NCBI GenBank assembly: GCA_013151415.1
Contig: JAADII010000022.1
Location: forward strand, 1 to 39,129
Origin: Chloroflexota bacterium
Lineage (GTDB): Bacteria > Chloroflexota > Anaerolineae > J102
DNA length: 39,129 bases
Reading direction: 5' to 3'
Made by a program: the position numbers and the translations under genes. Below are positions 14,951-21,730 of the stretch, piece after piece (the first letter of the stretch is position 1; the number at the start of each line of letters is the position of its first letter). The notes below the pieces were generated by a model. It made no database searches and had not been told where the DNA came from. It saw only the letters and a list, made by a program, of their open reading frames with translations.

Positions 14951-16195
14951 TCAAGTTGTCTGGTTCGAGCGGTGAAGCGTTTCGACTGCGGCCTCGATGC
15001 GGCGCAGTCCTTCACGTAGTTTATCTTGCGCGGTTGCGAAAGAAATGCGCATGTAACCCTCGCCATGACGTCCGAAATCGACCCCGGGCAAAACAGCAAC
15101 GCCGTTTTCAAGAAGATGATTGGTGAATGTCCGCACGTTGGCCGTTCCCAAAGCGGAAACATCTGGCAATGCATAGAAAGCCCCTGCGGGCATGGTGCAA
15201 CTCACGCCGGGCATGGCGTTCAACCGTTCGACCACCAAATTGCGACGCACTCGATATGCTTCTCTCATGGCCGCAACGCAATCCTGCGGGCCGCGTAGCG
15301 CAGCAATGCCGGCGTCTTGAGCAAAAAGCGGCGTGCAAGAATAGTTGTTGATGGCGATGTTGGTGACCGGTTCAACCAGTGGCTTAGGAAATGCGCCATA
15401 TCCCAGACGCCATCCGGTCATGGCGTATGATTTGGAAAAGCCGTCGAGTAAAATAGTGCGTTCGGCCATTTCAGGTATGGCGGCGATACTTTTCGGCGGC
15501 TCATCATAATAAAGCTGTGAGTAAATTTCATCTGAAAGTAACCATAGATTATGCTGCAAAGCAAGTTCGGCGATGGCTTCCAACTCCGCAGCGCGGATTA
15601 TGCTTCCGGTTGGATTGCCCGGCGAGTTGAGAATAAGCAGTTTGGTGCGCCTGGTGATGCGCTCTTTCAGCGCGTCGATATTCACCTGGAAGCCGGTTTC
15701 TCCGCGCAAGGGCAGCGACACCGGGGTTCCGCCTGCAAATCGAACTGTCGCCTCATATGCCGGAAACCCGGGATCGGGAATGATGACTTCATCCCCTTTT
15801 TCAACAAGCGCCAAGACGGTCATAAAAATGACGGGTTTACCGCCCGGCGTTACAATGATGCGTTCCGGGCTCACCCTCACTCCGCGGCTCGCGGCCAAAT
15901 GATCGGCGATGGCCTCGCGTAGCTCCCAAATGCCAGGCGCGGGCCCATAGCGCGTGCGGCCCGCTCTAATGGCGTCGACGCCGGCCTGGACGATGTGCGT
16001 TGGCGTGGGGAAATCGGGTTCTCCGATTTCCAGGTGAATGATGTCGATCCCGCGGGCCTCCATGTCGAGTGCGCGGCTTAAAGTCTCCAGCGCGCCTTCG
16101 CCGGGAATGCGGCGAGCGCGCGCGGCCATTGGCCGCAATGTTTCGACCGAAGACATGGGATCGTCGTTTGGTTGCGCTTGCTCTATCATGCTCAT
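14951..16195 (-). CDS. PLP-dependent class I/II aminotransferase
   Basis: This 414-residue protein has the fold-type I aminotransferase layout. It contains DIIHLEIGEPDFPTP (substrate arginine/glycine region), RYGPAPGIWELREAIADHL and VTPGGKPVIFM. NSPGNPTGSII holds the asparagine that contacts PLP. LSDEIYSQLYYD holds the PLP aspartate and tyrosine, and DGFSKSYAMTGWRLGY the Schiff-base lysine. MRISFATAQDKLREGLRRI near the end has the arginine that binds the substrate carboxylate. It is most like the AspB/thermophilic aspartate-aminotransferase group (AT-I gamma). ATG 16195 has GGAGAAAC ahead. The N-terminal 30 residues are an extension. Its place between a Gfo/Idh/MocA dehydrogenase and an MBL hydrolase in a sugar-acid cluster is unusual. 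It could transaminate an amino-sugar acid or simply be a hitchhiking aspartate or alanine aminotransferase. Confidence 0.85.
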   Translation of the reverse strand: MSMIEQAQPNDDPMSSVETLRPMAARARRIPGEGALETLSRALDMEARGIDIIHLEIGEPDFPTPTHIVQAGVDAIRAGRTRYGPAPGIWELREAIADHLAASRGVRVSPERIIVTPGGKPVIFMTVLALVEKGDEVIIPDPGFPAYEATVRFAGGTPVSLPLRGETGFQVNIDALKERITRRTKLLILNSPGNPTGSIIRAAELEAIAELALQHNLWLLSDEIYSQLYYDEPPKSIAAIPEMAERTILLDGFSKSYAMTGWRLGYGAFPKPLVEPVTNIAINNYSCTPLFAQDAGIAALRGPQDCVAAMREAYRVRRNLVVERLNAMPGVSCTMPAGAFYALPDVSALGTANVRTFTNHLLENGVAVLPGVDFGRHGEGYMRISFATAQDKLREGLRRIEAAVETLHRSNQTT

Positions 16196-16216
16196 GTTTC
16201 TCCTGCGATACGCGGG

Positions 16217-17263
16217 TCAGCCCCAGGCGCCAAGCGCCACATGCACTGGTTGTTGAGTATGTGCAGATTGTTGAATGGCCTCGACAATGGCCAACCCGCT
16301 GACGGCGTCATCCAATGAAGCTATTTTCGAGGGACGATTCTCCCGAACGCATTGGACGAAATCCGCTATTTCCATACGCAATGCGCCCTGGATGGAACCC
16401 ATAACGCGAGGCCATGCGCTCAATTCTGGGTGCGCCACGCCTTCGTCCGTCCAGATCGAGAATCCGGAATTTAGGAAGTCGAGCTTGGCCGTAGCTTTGG
16501 CGCCCACGATTTCTAGAGAAGCGTCGATGGTTCCGCCCAGTTCCAGGGTTGTTTGGGGTGCGCCATCGGGCACAAGCCAACTGGCGTCGATCAGGGCGAC
16601 CGAGCCATTTTCAAACTCCAGGATCGCGATGCTCGTATCCGGGCCGCCGTAATCCAAAAACGAACGATCGACCGCGTAGACTCTCGTACAAGGCGCGGCA
16701 ACGTACCACAGGGCCAAGTCGATATCGTGAATTGTGGATTCGAGCATGGGATGGACAGTGTGACCATACTGATAAAACCAGGTGCGAGACGCGTGGCGCT
16801 TGAGCCGCAGCGTGGCCAGGCGGCCAAAGCGTCCGGCAAGAATTTGTTCTTTGAGGTGAGCGTGACGCAACTCATAGCGAAGGATGAACCCAACCTGTAG
16901 CTGCAATCCCTTTTTTCGCGCCAGGGCCGCCAGTTTTGCGGCCTCGCGAAAAGTGAGCGCCAGCGGTTTCTCGACAAAAACGTGGAGCCCACGCTCTAAA
17001 GCCGCTTCGACCATGATCGCGTGTAATGCATCGGGCGTAACAATGTGCACTGCATCCAGCTCAGCCTCTGCAAGCATAGCCTCATAGCTGGTGGTGTGGT
17101 AAGGCGCGGCGAGTGAGAACGCGACTTCAGCCAAAATGTCGGGGCGAGTGTCGCAAAGTGCGACCAATTCCGCCTGTGGCAAGCTTTGAAGCGTCTCTGC
17201 ATGGAGGCGACCAAACCGGCCCAGGCCAACGACTCCAACGCGAATCCGATGCATGGCGTCCAT
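16217..17263 (-). CDS. Gfo/Idh/MocA-family NAD(P)-dependent oxidoreductase
   Basis: This 348-residue protein has an N-terminal Rossmann fold (IRVGVVGLGRFGRLHAETL; the GLGRFG dinucleotide loop near residues 13-18). VHIVTPDALHAIMVEAALERG and VFVEKPLALT follow; the latter holds the conserved EKP lysine. The C-terminal beta-sheet domain has HPMLESTIHDIDLALWY with the family's H-x-x-D-x-x-x-W pattern. The whole matches inositol-2-dehydrogenase and glucose-fructose-oxidoreductase relatives. Such enzymes oxidise a hydroxyl on a sugar, inositol or sugar acid. It starts 4 bases after the downstream end of the permease gene, so it is tightly linked to uptake, and it would catalyse the first oxidation of the imported compound. 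ATG 17263 has AGGGAA very close. ATG 17254 is an alternative start. Confidence 0.85.
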   Translation of the reverse strand: MDAMHRIRVGVVGLGRFGRLHAETLQSLPQAELVALCDTRPDILAEVAFSLAAPYHTTSYEAMLAEAELDAVHIVTPDALHAIMVEAALERGLHVFVEKPLALTFREAAKLAALARKKGLQLQVGFILRYELRHAHLKEQILAGRFGRLATLRLKRHASRTWFYQYGHTVHPMLESTIHDIDLALWYVAAPCTRVYAVDRSFLDYGGPDTSIAILEFENGSVALIDASWLVPDGAPQTTLELGGTIDASLEIVGAKATAKLDFLNSGFSIWTDEGVAHPELSAWPRVMGSIQGALRMEIADFVQCVRENRPSKIASLDDAVSGLAIVEAIQQSAHTQQPVHVALGAWG

Positions 17264-17267
17264 TTCC

Positions 17268-18098
17268 CTATCGAATGGCTCCCATGGTCAGCCCGCGCAC
17301 GATGTGTCGTTGAATGTAGGCCACCAAAACGAACGCGGGTACAAGAGAAAGTGAGGCGAGGGCGCTCATCAATGGCCAGTCGAAGCGCATGGTCCCCGCA
17401 ATGGCGGTGATCAACACAGGAACGGTGACGGCTTCGCTCGAGGTGAGCACAAATGCAAAGAGAAATTCGTTCCAAGAGATCATGAACACCAGGGCGCTCA
17501 CCGCCACCAACATGGGCATGCTCATGGGGATGACCACGCTCCATAACAGCTGAAGCAGATTGGCGCCATCGAGTCGAGCCGATTCCTCCACTTCTTCAGG
17601 CAATTCGATGAAGTAACTTCGCAATAACCAAATAGCCAAAGGCAAATTGATGGTGAGATGAACCAACGCCACCGAAACCAGTGAATCTAACAATCTGGCC
17701 TGACGCATCAAGATGAACATGGGCACAATGATGCCAAAGGCCGGGGCCATGCGAATCGACAATATCCAAAAGGCGATATGTTCAGTCGCGTTGGAGCGCC
17801 AGCGCGCCAGCGCGTAACCCGCGGGAACGCCCAAAAGCAAGGAGAGGGCCACATTCACGGTGGCGATAAGCGCGCTGTTGAAAAATGCCTTTTGCAAACC
17901 GCCTCCCAAAAATACTTTGCGGTAGGCGTCGAAACTGGGCTTGAAAATCAGCTGGGGCGGCAATTGGAGCGCCTGGGATGTCGTCTTGAATGAACCTTGA
18001 ATGACCCAGACAATGGGGGTGAGCACGAACAAAAGGTAGAGGGCGATGAGCGCATATATGATGATGCTTTGTCGGCGAGAACGACGGCGTCCGAGCAT
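17268..18098 (-). CDS. Carbohydrate ABC transporter permease, MalG type
   Basis: This 276-residue inner-membrane protein has six predicted helices. It opens with RRRSRRQSIIIYALIALYLL and then FVLTPIVWVIQGSF. The EAA loop, which docks the ATPase, is ELPEEVEESARLDGANLLQL (residues about 170-190), followed by VVIPMSMPML. Length and motif belong to the MalG/UgpE/LacG group of the CUT1 family. Paired with the MalF-type gene 10 bases upstream, it would form the membrane channel of a sugar importer. No ATP-binding subunit is encoded in the window, so a shared MsmX/UgpC-like ATPase encoded elsewhere is expected. Confidence 0.92.
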   Translation of the reverse strand: MLGRRRSRRQSIIIYALIALYLLFVLTPIVWVIQGSFKTTSQALQLPPQLIFKPSFDAYRKVFLGGGLQKAFFNSALIATVNVALSLLLGVPAGYALARWRSNATEHIAFWILSIRMAPAFGIIVPMFILMRQARLLDSLVSVALVHLTINLPLAIWLLRSYFIELPEEVEESARLDGANLLQLLWSVVIPMSMPMLVAVSALVFMISWNEFLFAFVLTSSEAVTVPVLITAIAGTMRFDWPLMSALASLSLVPAFVLVAYIQRHIVRGLTMGAIR

Positions 18099-18108
18099 GA
18101 TCCACGTC

Positions 18109-18960
18109 CTAGGCGGTCAAGCGAGTCATACGGCGGATGAGCATCGAACTGGGCGCGACTGTCAGGATAAGCATGATGACGGCCAACGCACTGGCCTGTC
18201 CCAGGTCGAAGTGAACAAAACCGATCTTCCAGCCAAGCAAGGGCAATGTCTGCGTGGCTACGCCAGGGCCGCCCGAAGTCATGACAAAAATGAGATCGAA
18301 TACGTTCATGGCGTCAATCAGGCGTAAAACCAAAGCCAGGGCGATGGTGGGCCGTAGCAATGGGAGGATGATCTCCCAGATAAATTGCATGCTATTGGCG
18401 CCATCCATTTCCGCCATCTCATAGAGGTCTGTGGGAATGGCTTGCAACCCGGCCAAAAAGATCAGGAACATGAGCGGGGTTTTGGCCCATAAATCCGCGA
18501 TCAGGATGGCTATGAAGGCCAACGTCGGTTCGGCCAAAACGCTCGCCTTCAGGCCGAGCGAAGGCAGGAGCCATCCACCGATCAGACCCACTTCACGACT
18601 TAAGAGAAATTTCCAGGAAAATCCAGCCACGACCGGAGGAATAATCAGGGGCAGAACAACCAGCGTCCGCAGCAAGCCCTTGGCCCTCAATGCGCCAGAC
18701 ATGAGAACGGCCAGGAAGAAGCCCACTATGGCTGTGAGCAGCGTGCTCAAGACCACATATCGTATGGTCACCCAAACCGAGCTATGGAACACCGGTGAAC
18801 GCAAGAGGGTCTCGAAATTGCCAAAGCCCACGAACTCCAGGCCCGGAACATAAAGGAACCATTGGTGAAAGCTGACATACAGCAGATACACCGTGGGGAA
18901 GGCGACGATTAGGAGAAGAACAATCAACGCCGGAGAGAGTAAGGCAATGTATTTCTTCAT
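18109..18960 (-). CDS. Carbohydrate ABC transporter permease, MalF type
   Basis: This 283-residue membrane protein has six helices. It begins MKKYIALLSPALIVLLLIVAFP and YLLYVSFHQWFL. The EAA loop is DLYEMAEMDGANSMQFIWEI (residues about 180-200), then PLLRPTIALALVLRLIDAMN and FDLIFVMTSGGPG, a stretch diagnostic of the MalF/UgpA/LacF (CUT1) group. It forms a heterodimer with the MalG-type permease encoded next. The start at ATG 18960 is clear. It is separated from the binding-protein gene upstream by 122 bases that contain a strong hairpin. That is a usual arrangement when the binding protein must be made in excess. Confidence 0.92.
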   Translation of the reverse strand: MKKYIALLSPALIVLLLIVAFPTVYLLYVSFHQWFLYVPGLEFVGFGNFETLLRSPVFHSSVWVTIRYVVLSTLLTAIVGFFLAVLMSGALRAKGLLRTLVVLPLIIPPVVAGFSWKFLLSREVGLIGGWLLPSLGLKASVLAEPTLAFIAILIADLWAKTPLMFLIFLAGLQAIPTDLYEMAEMDGANSMQFIWEIILPLLRPTIALALVLRLIDAMNVFDLIFVMTSGGPGVATQTLPLLGWKIGFVHFDLGQASALAVIMLILTVAPSSMLIRRMTRLTA

Positions 18961-18990
18961 TGGCTTGGAAGCGCCTTATCCATGATCCAT

Positions 18991-19067
18991 ATCACGCATC
19001 CTTGAGGGTAGTGTGCGCTTCGCCCACGAAGCGCACACTACAAGACCTCAGGCGATCGAAATCGCGT
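18991..19067. promoter_or_regulatory. Intercistronic stem-loop between the binding-protein and permease genes
   Basis: GTAGTGTGCGCTTCG (19008-19022) and CGAAGCGCACACTAC (19027-19041) form a perfect 15-base-pair stem with a CCCA loop. Outer elements can extend it: CTTGAGG pairs imperfectly with CCTCAGG, and ATCACGC near 18991 pairs with GCGTGAT near 19061. In sugar ABC operons such hairpins usually protect the binding-protein mRNA 3' end or attenuate downstream expression. A REP-type repeat origin is also possible. Confidence 0.75.
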
Positions 19068-19082
19068 GATAAGTGGTGCCGG

Positions 19083-20552
19083 TTAGCGATAGTACCCTGC
19101 GCGAAGCATGCGTTCTGTGGCCCAGGATTGCAGCTGAGATAGCGCATCCTCAGCGCTCTGCTCGCCCGCGATCACGGTTGAGACCGAGGTGCCGATTCTA
19201 TCCATGAACTCCACCAGTTCCGGGATATAAGGGAAGTAGAACGGGTTGGAGTTTACAATGGCGTCTTCGTTGAGCTGGATCTCCTCCTCACCCCAGCGCT
19301 CCACCAATGAAGGGCTGTGCATGACCGATTTCATGGTCACAGTGGGCCAGCCGACGCGATCGGCGAAGGCCTGTTGCGACTCTTTGCCCGTGAGGAATGT
19401 CAGCACTTTCCAGGCAGCCTCTTTGTTCTTGCAGTCGGCGTTGATGCCCAGGGAGAATGTCCAGAAGCTTTGCACAAACTCCCCGCTTGGCCCCACAGGC
19501 GAGGGCGCGAAGTCGCTGTTATTTTTGACGACTTCGTTGTCGGTGAAGGTGAGCGCTGCATATCCGTTGATGGCCGAGGGCATTAGAATGGCGGCTTTCC
19601 CCTGCATATAGAGGTTCATCATATCCACCCAGGTGTGTGTGGCGGCCCCCGGCGGCCCATATTTCTGTAGAATGTCGGCAAAAGCCGTGAAGCCTTGCGC
19701 GAAATCATCCGAGGTGAAAATGGGTTGCGCTTTCGTGGCCTTGATTTCCTCCGCGGTGATTGGGCCGCCTTCAAACCAGGCGGGATAGCCGGCGTATGCA
19801 TATACGAAACCGAGCAAATCGAGCGAAGGCTCTTCGCCGGGCGCGCCCCGCATCGTGATCGGATACACATCATCAATGCCGTCAGCTTCCAGGCCCGCCT
19901 TGAGAGTCTCGAGCACCTGGTACAACTCGTCCATGGTTTTCGGCGGCTCCACCCCATATTTCTCGAAAAGATCGGTGCGATAGATCATGCCCGGACCAAA
20001 GGAGTAATAGGGTAGCGCATAGAGCGTTCCATCCATGCGGTTCGCATCCAAGAAGTTGGCGTACACATCGTCTAGCTCGAGGTAATCCTGAGGATATTTG
20101 GTGAAATACTCATCCAAAGGCTCCAGCAGGCCGCCCGAACCGTAAGTTTGGACGCCCCCATCGCTTCCGGCCAACACAATGCAGAAGCGCCCGGTTCTCG
20201 CGGCCAGATCCGTCGCAACCTTCTGCCGAACCGCGGTTTCATCACCCCATTCGATGACAACATCCACATATTCGGCTTTTTCAAACTCCTTCAATCGTTC
20301 TGTTTCACTCACCCCGTCGTCTCCGAAAAGTTCAGGCCAAGAAAACCCCTGCCCAAAAGTGATGATGCGAACCTCGACAGGCTCTGATGGGGTGGGGGTG
20401 GGTTCTGGGGTCGGCGTATCTTGCGGAGCGGGCGCCTCTGTTGCCGCCGGTTCTGTCGGAGGCGCAGATGTGGGCTCCGGCGCTGCCGCGCACGCAGTCA
20501 ACAACAATGTGATCAGTGCCACCAAGGCAATATGTCTGTACAGGCGGTTCAT
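19083..20552 (-). CDS. Sugar-binding lipoprotein of the ABC importer
   Basis: This 489-residue extracellular solute-binding protein (family 1, maltose/glycerol-phosphate type) starts at ATG 20552, because AAAGGAGA precedes it and the signal peptide begins there (MNRLYRHIALVALITLLLTAC). The lipobox LTAC puts the mature lipoprotein cysteine near residue 21. A proline/threonine/alanine-rich linker (residues about 25-55) tethers the domain to the membrane. The binding domain follows: VEVRIITFGQG, FEKAEYVDVVIEWGDETAVRQK, LYALPYYSFGPGMIYRTDLFEKYGVEPPKTMDEL, GKAAILMPS and NKEAAWKVLTFLTG. All are typical of CUT1 binding proteins. It serves the two permeases downstream. The ligand cannot be deduced from sequence. 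Context suggests an oligo-uronide, an aldonate or another acidic sugar. Confidence 0.92.
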   Translation of the reverse strand: MNRLYRHIALVALITLLLTACAAAPEPTSAPPTEPAATEAPAPQDTPTPEPTPTPSEPVEVRIITFGQGFSWPELFGDDGVSETERLKEFEKAEYVDVVIEWGDETAVRQKVATDLAARTGRFCIVLAGSDGGVQTYGSGGLLEPLDEYFTKYPQDYLELDDVYANFLDANRMDGTLYALPYYSFGPGMIYRTDLFEKYGVEPPKTMDELYQVLETLKAGLEADGIDDVYPITMRGAPGEEPSLDLLGFVYAYAGYPAWFEGGPITAEEIKATKAQPIFTSDDFAQGFTAFADILQKYGPPGAATHTWVDMMNLYMQGKAAILMPSAINGYAALTFTDNEVVKNNSDFAPSPVGPSGEFVQSFWTFSLGINADCKNKEAAWKVLTFLTGKESQQAFADRVGWPTVTMKSVMHSPSLVERWGEEEIQLNEDAIVNSNPFYFPYIPELVEFMDRIGTSVSTVIAGEQSAEDALSQLQSWATERMLRAGYYR

Positions 20553-20681
20553 GTTTGTCTCCTTTCGTTTGCTACGTGACGCTGCAAAAAGTGAAAGCGC
20601 TCGAACGTGAAAAAACATTGTTGTGCATCATGGAAGGGTCTGGCGAGGTCGCGGGCGTCAGGCCCGACGCGCAGGTCTGAC

Positions 20682-20696
20682 ATGGCGATTCGCCAT
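20682..20696. repeat. Short perfect inverted repeat (REP-like)
   Basis: ATGGCGA and TCGCCAT flank a single central T. Directly beside it, GCGTC-AGGCCC-GACGC (20655-20670) can form a second small stem. The pair of adjacent GC-rich stems in a leader region resembles the organisation of repetitive extragenic palindromes, as does the hairpin at 19008-19041. Confidence 0.5.
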
Positions 20697-20700
20697 CTAC

Positions 20701-20727
20701 CTAAATTCTTTCCATTGGCGCCCTCCT
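20701..20727 (-). promoter_or_regulatory. Four-codon mini-ORF with a strong ribosome site
   Basis: On the minus strand AGGAGG (20727-20722) is followed after 6 bases by ATG GAA AGA ATT TAG (20715-20701), encoding MERI. A perfect Shine-Dalgarno sequence at ideal spacing in front of a stop after four codons is unlikely to serve a normal protein. It could be a leader peptide regulating the binding-protein gene about 150 bases downstream, or the stub of a lost gene. Confidence 0.35.
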
Positions 20728-20873
20728 GTAATTGGTGAGAACGGTTGATGGTTTGTTAAGTGTGAAGATGTGGATCAGTGAAGCGTCGAAAAGATATCTT
20801 CGCGTCGCATAATTGCGATATGGTCTGCGCGCTTGTGTCGTCCATTTATCTGAATGCTCTCGCTTAAAACGGT

Positions 20874-21653
20874 TCATTCAGCGCGCAAAAAGTGGTTTTG
20901 AAGGGCGGATGTAATCTTCTGCGCGCTGGCTTGAAGTTGAGGTTGCCAAGAGAGCAATTGTTCTTGATCCACCCGAAAAGCCAACGCGGCAATGCTGATG
21001 GCTCCCACCACTTGATTGTTGTGGTCGAAAAGCGGTGTGGCGATGCAGCGGATGCCCTTTTCGTGCTCCTCTTCATCGAGCGCATATCCTTGTTCGCGAA
21101 TTCTTTGCAGATGTTCGAACAATGTTCTTTCATCGGTGATGGTATTGGGCGTTCGTTGTGGCAAGCCTTGGGTGGCGATAATTTCTCGAACCGTGCGCTC
21201 GGGCAAATAGGCGAGAATGGCCTTGCCCAATCCCGTGCAATGCAAGGGGATGCGTTTTCCTATGCGTGAATACATGCGTATGGAGTTTGGGCTGTCAATC
21301 TTTTCCACATAAACGGCTTCGGTTCCATCCAATAGAGCCATGTGGATGGTCTCTCCGGTCACGCGCCCCAATTCTTCCAGGGTGGAGCGAACGACATGAT
21401 CCAGTCCAAGCCCTTCGATCAAATCACTGACGAGCCAGAGAAATTTTAGTGTTAGACGATAACGCGATGAATCTTCATCTTGCGTGGCGAAACCATCTTG
21501 AATCAGCGTTTGCAATAGCCGATAAGTGCTGCTCTTTGAAATGCCCACCTGGCGGGCGATCTCGCTCAATTTCATTCCGTTTGGCTTGCCAGCCAAAAGT
21601 GCGATGATGGCCAGCCCGCGTGACAGGGCTTTGCTGGGGGGTGTTTGACTCAT
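20874..21653 (-). CDS. IclR-family transcriptional regulator
   Basis: This 259-residue protein starts at ATG 21653 (MSQTPPSKALSRG). The open frame extends 10 residues further up, through the operator. Residues about 5-65 form the winged helix: SRGLAIIALLAG, MKLSEIARQVGISKSSTYRLLQTL. The ligand-binding domain (about 80-255) has HVVRSTLEELGRVTGETIHMAL, RMYSRIGKRIPLHCTGLGKAILAYLP, GYALDEEEHEKGIRCIATPLFD and VVGAISIAAL, all family landmarks. IclR proteins such as KdgR bind 2-keto-3-deoxygluconate or related acids. Here the regulator gene leads the cluster that ends in KDG kinase and KDPG aldolase genes. It has a consensus promoter (21701-21729) and a palindrome just after the predicted start of transcription, which suggests autoregulation. 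The effector is inferred. Confidence 0.9.
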   Translation of the reverse strand: MSQTPPSKALSRGLAIIALLAGKPNGMKLSEIARQVGISKSSTYRLLQTLIQDGFATQDEDSSRYRLTLKFLWLVSDLIEGLGLDHVVRSTLEELGRVTGETIHMALLDGTEAVYVEKIDSPNSIRMYSRIGKRIPLHCTGLGKAILAYLPERTVREIIATQGLPQRTPNTITDERTLFEHLQRIREQGYALDEEEHEKGIRCIATPLFDHNNQVVGAISIAALAFRVDQEQLLSWQPQLQASAQKITSALQNHFLRAE

Positions 21654-21667
21654 GGTTGTTCCATATA

Positions 21668-21682
21668 TGAAACAGAGTTTCA
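21668..21682. promoter_or_regulatory. Perfect 15-base palindromic operator candidate (IclR/KdgR-like)
   Basis: TGAAAC-AGA-GTTTCA is a perfect 6-3-6 inverted repeat. It lies 15 bases ahead of the regulator ATG and about 12 bases after the predicted start of transcription. The GAAAC/GTTTC arms match, as I remember it, the KdgR box of enterobacterial pectin regulons. Its position fits repression of the regulator's own gene. Confidence 0.65.
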
Positions 21683-21685
21683 ATT

Positions 21686-21695
21686 ATTGTACAAT
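21686..21695. promoter_or_regulatory. Second palindrome at the regulator start site
   Basis: ATTGTACAAT is a perfect 10-base palindrome, three bases from the 15-base operator candidate and centred on the predicted start of transcription. It may be a second half-operator for an IclR tetramer. It is AT-rich and short, so chance is possible. Confidence 0.35.
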
Positions 21696-21700
21696 TGATG

Positions 21701-21729
21701 ATTATAGCCGACCCTTGGCTTGTTGTCAA
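21701..21729 (-). promoter_or_regulatory. Perfect consensus sigma-70 promoter of the IclR gene
   Basis: The minus strand reads TTGACA (21729-21724), a 17-base spacer and TATAAT (21706-21701), identical to the sigma-70 consensus in both boxes and in spacing. It begins directly after the MFS stop codon. Such a strong promoter in front of a regulator gene suggests that it is normally held down by a repressor. Confidence 0.85.
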
Positions 21730-21730
21730 G

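Larger units (their letters stand above)
20553..20873. other. 321-base gap ahead of the binding-protein gene: leader with mini-ORF and inverted repeats
   Basis: No gene is visible. On the minus strand, reading towards the binding-protein ATG, there are three features. The first is a short palindrome (AAGATATCTT, near 20793-20802). The second is an AGGAGG site followed by a four-codon open frame (20715-20701). The third is inverted repeats: ATGGCGA-T-TCGCCAT (20682-20696) and GCGTC/GACGC (20655-20670). A promoter probably lies in the upstream half, but I cannot point to a convincing -35/-10 pair. Confidence 0.5.

Noticed and set aside
20553-20873. Riboswitch in the binding-protein leader
   Set aside because: Stems are small and match no riboswitch fold that I can recognise by eye.
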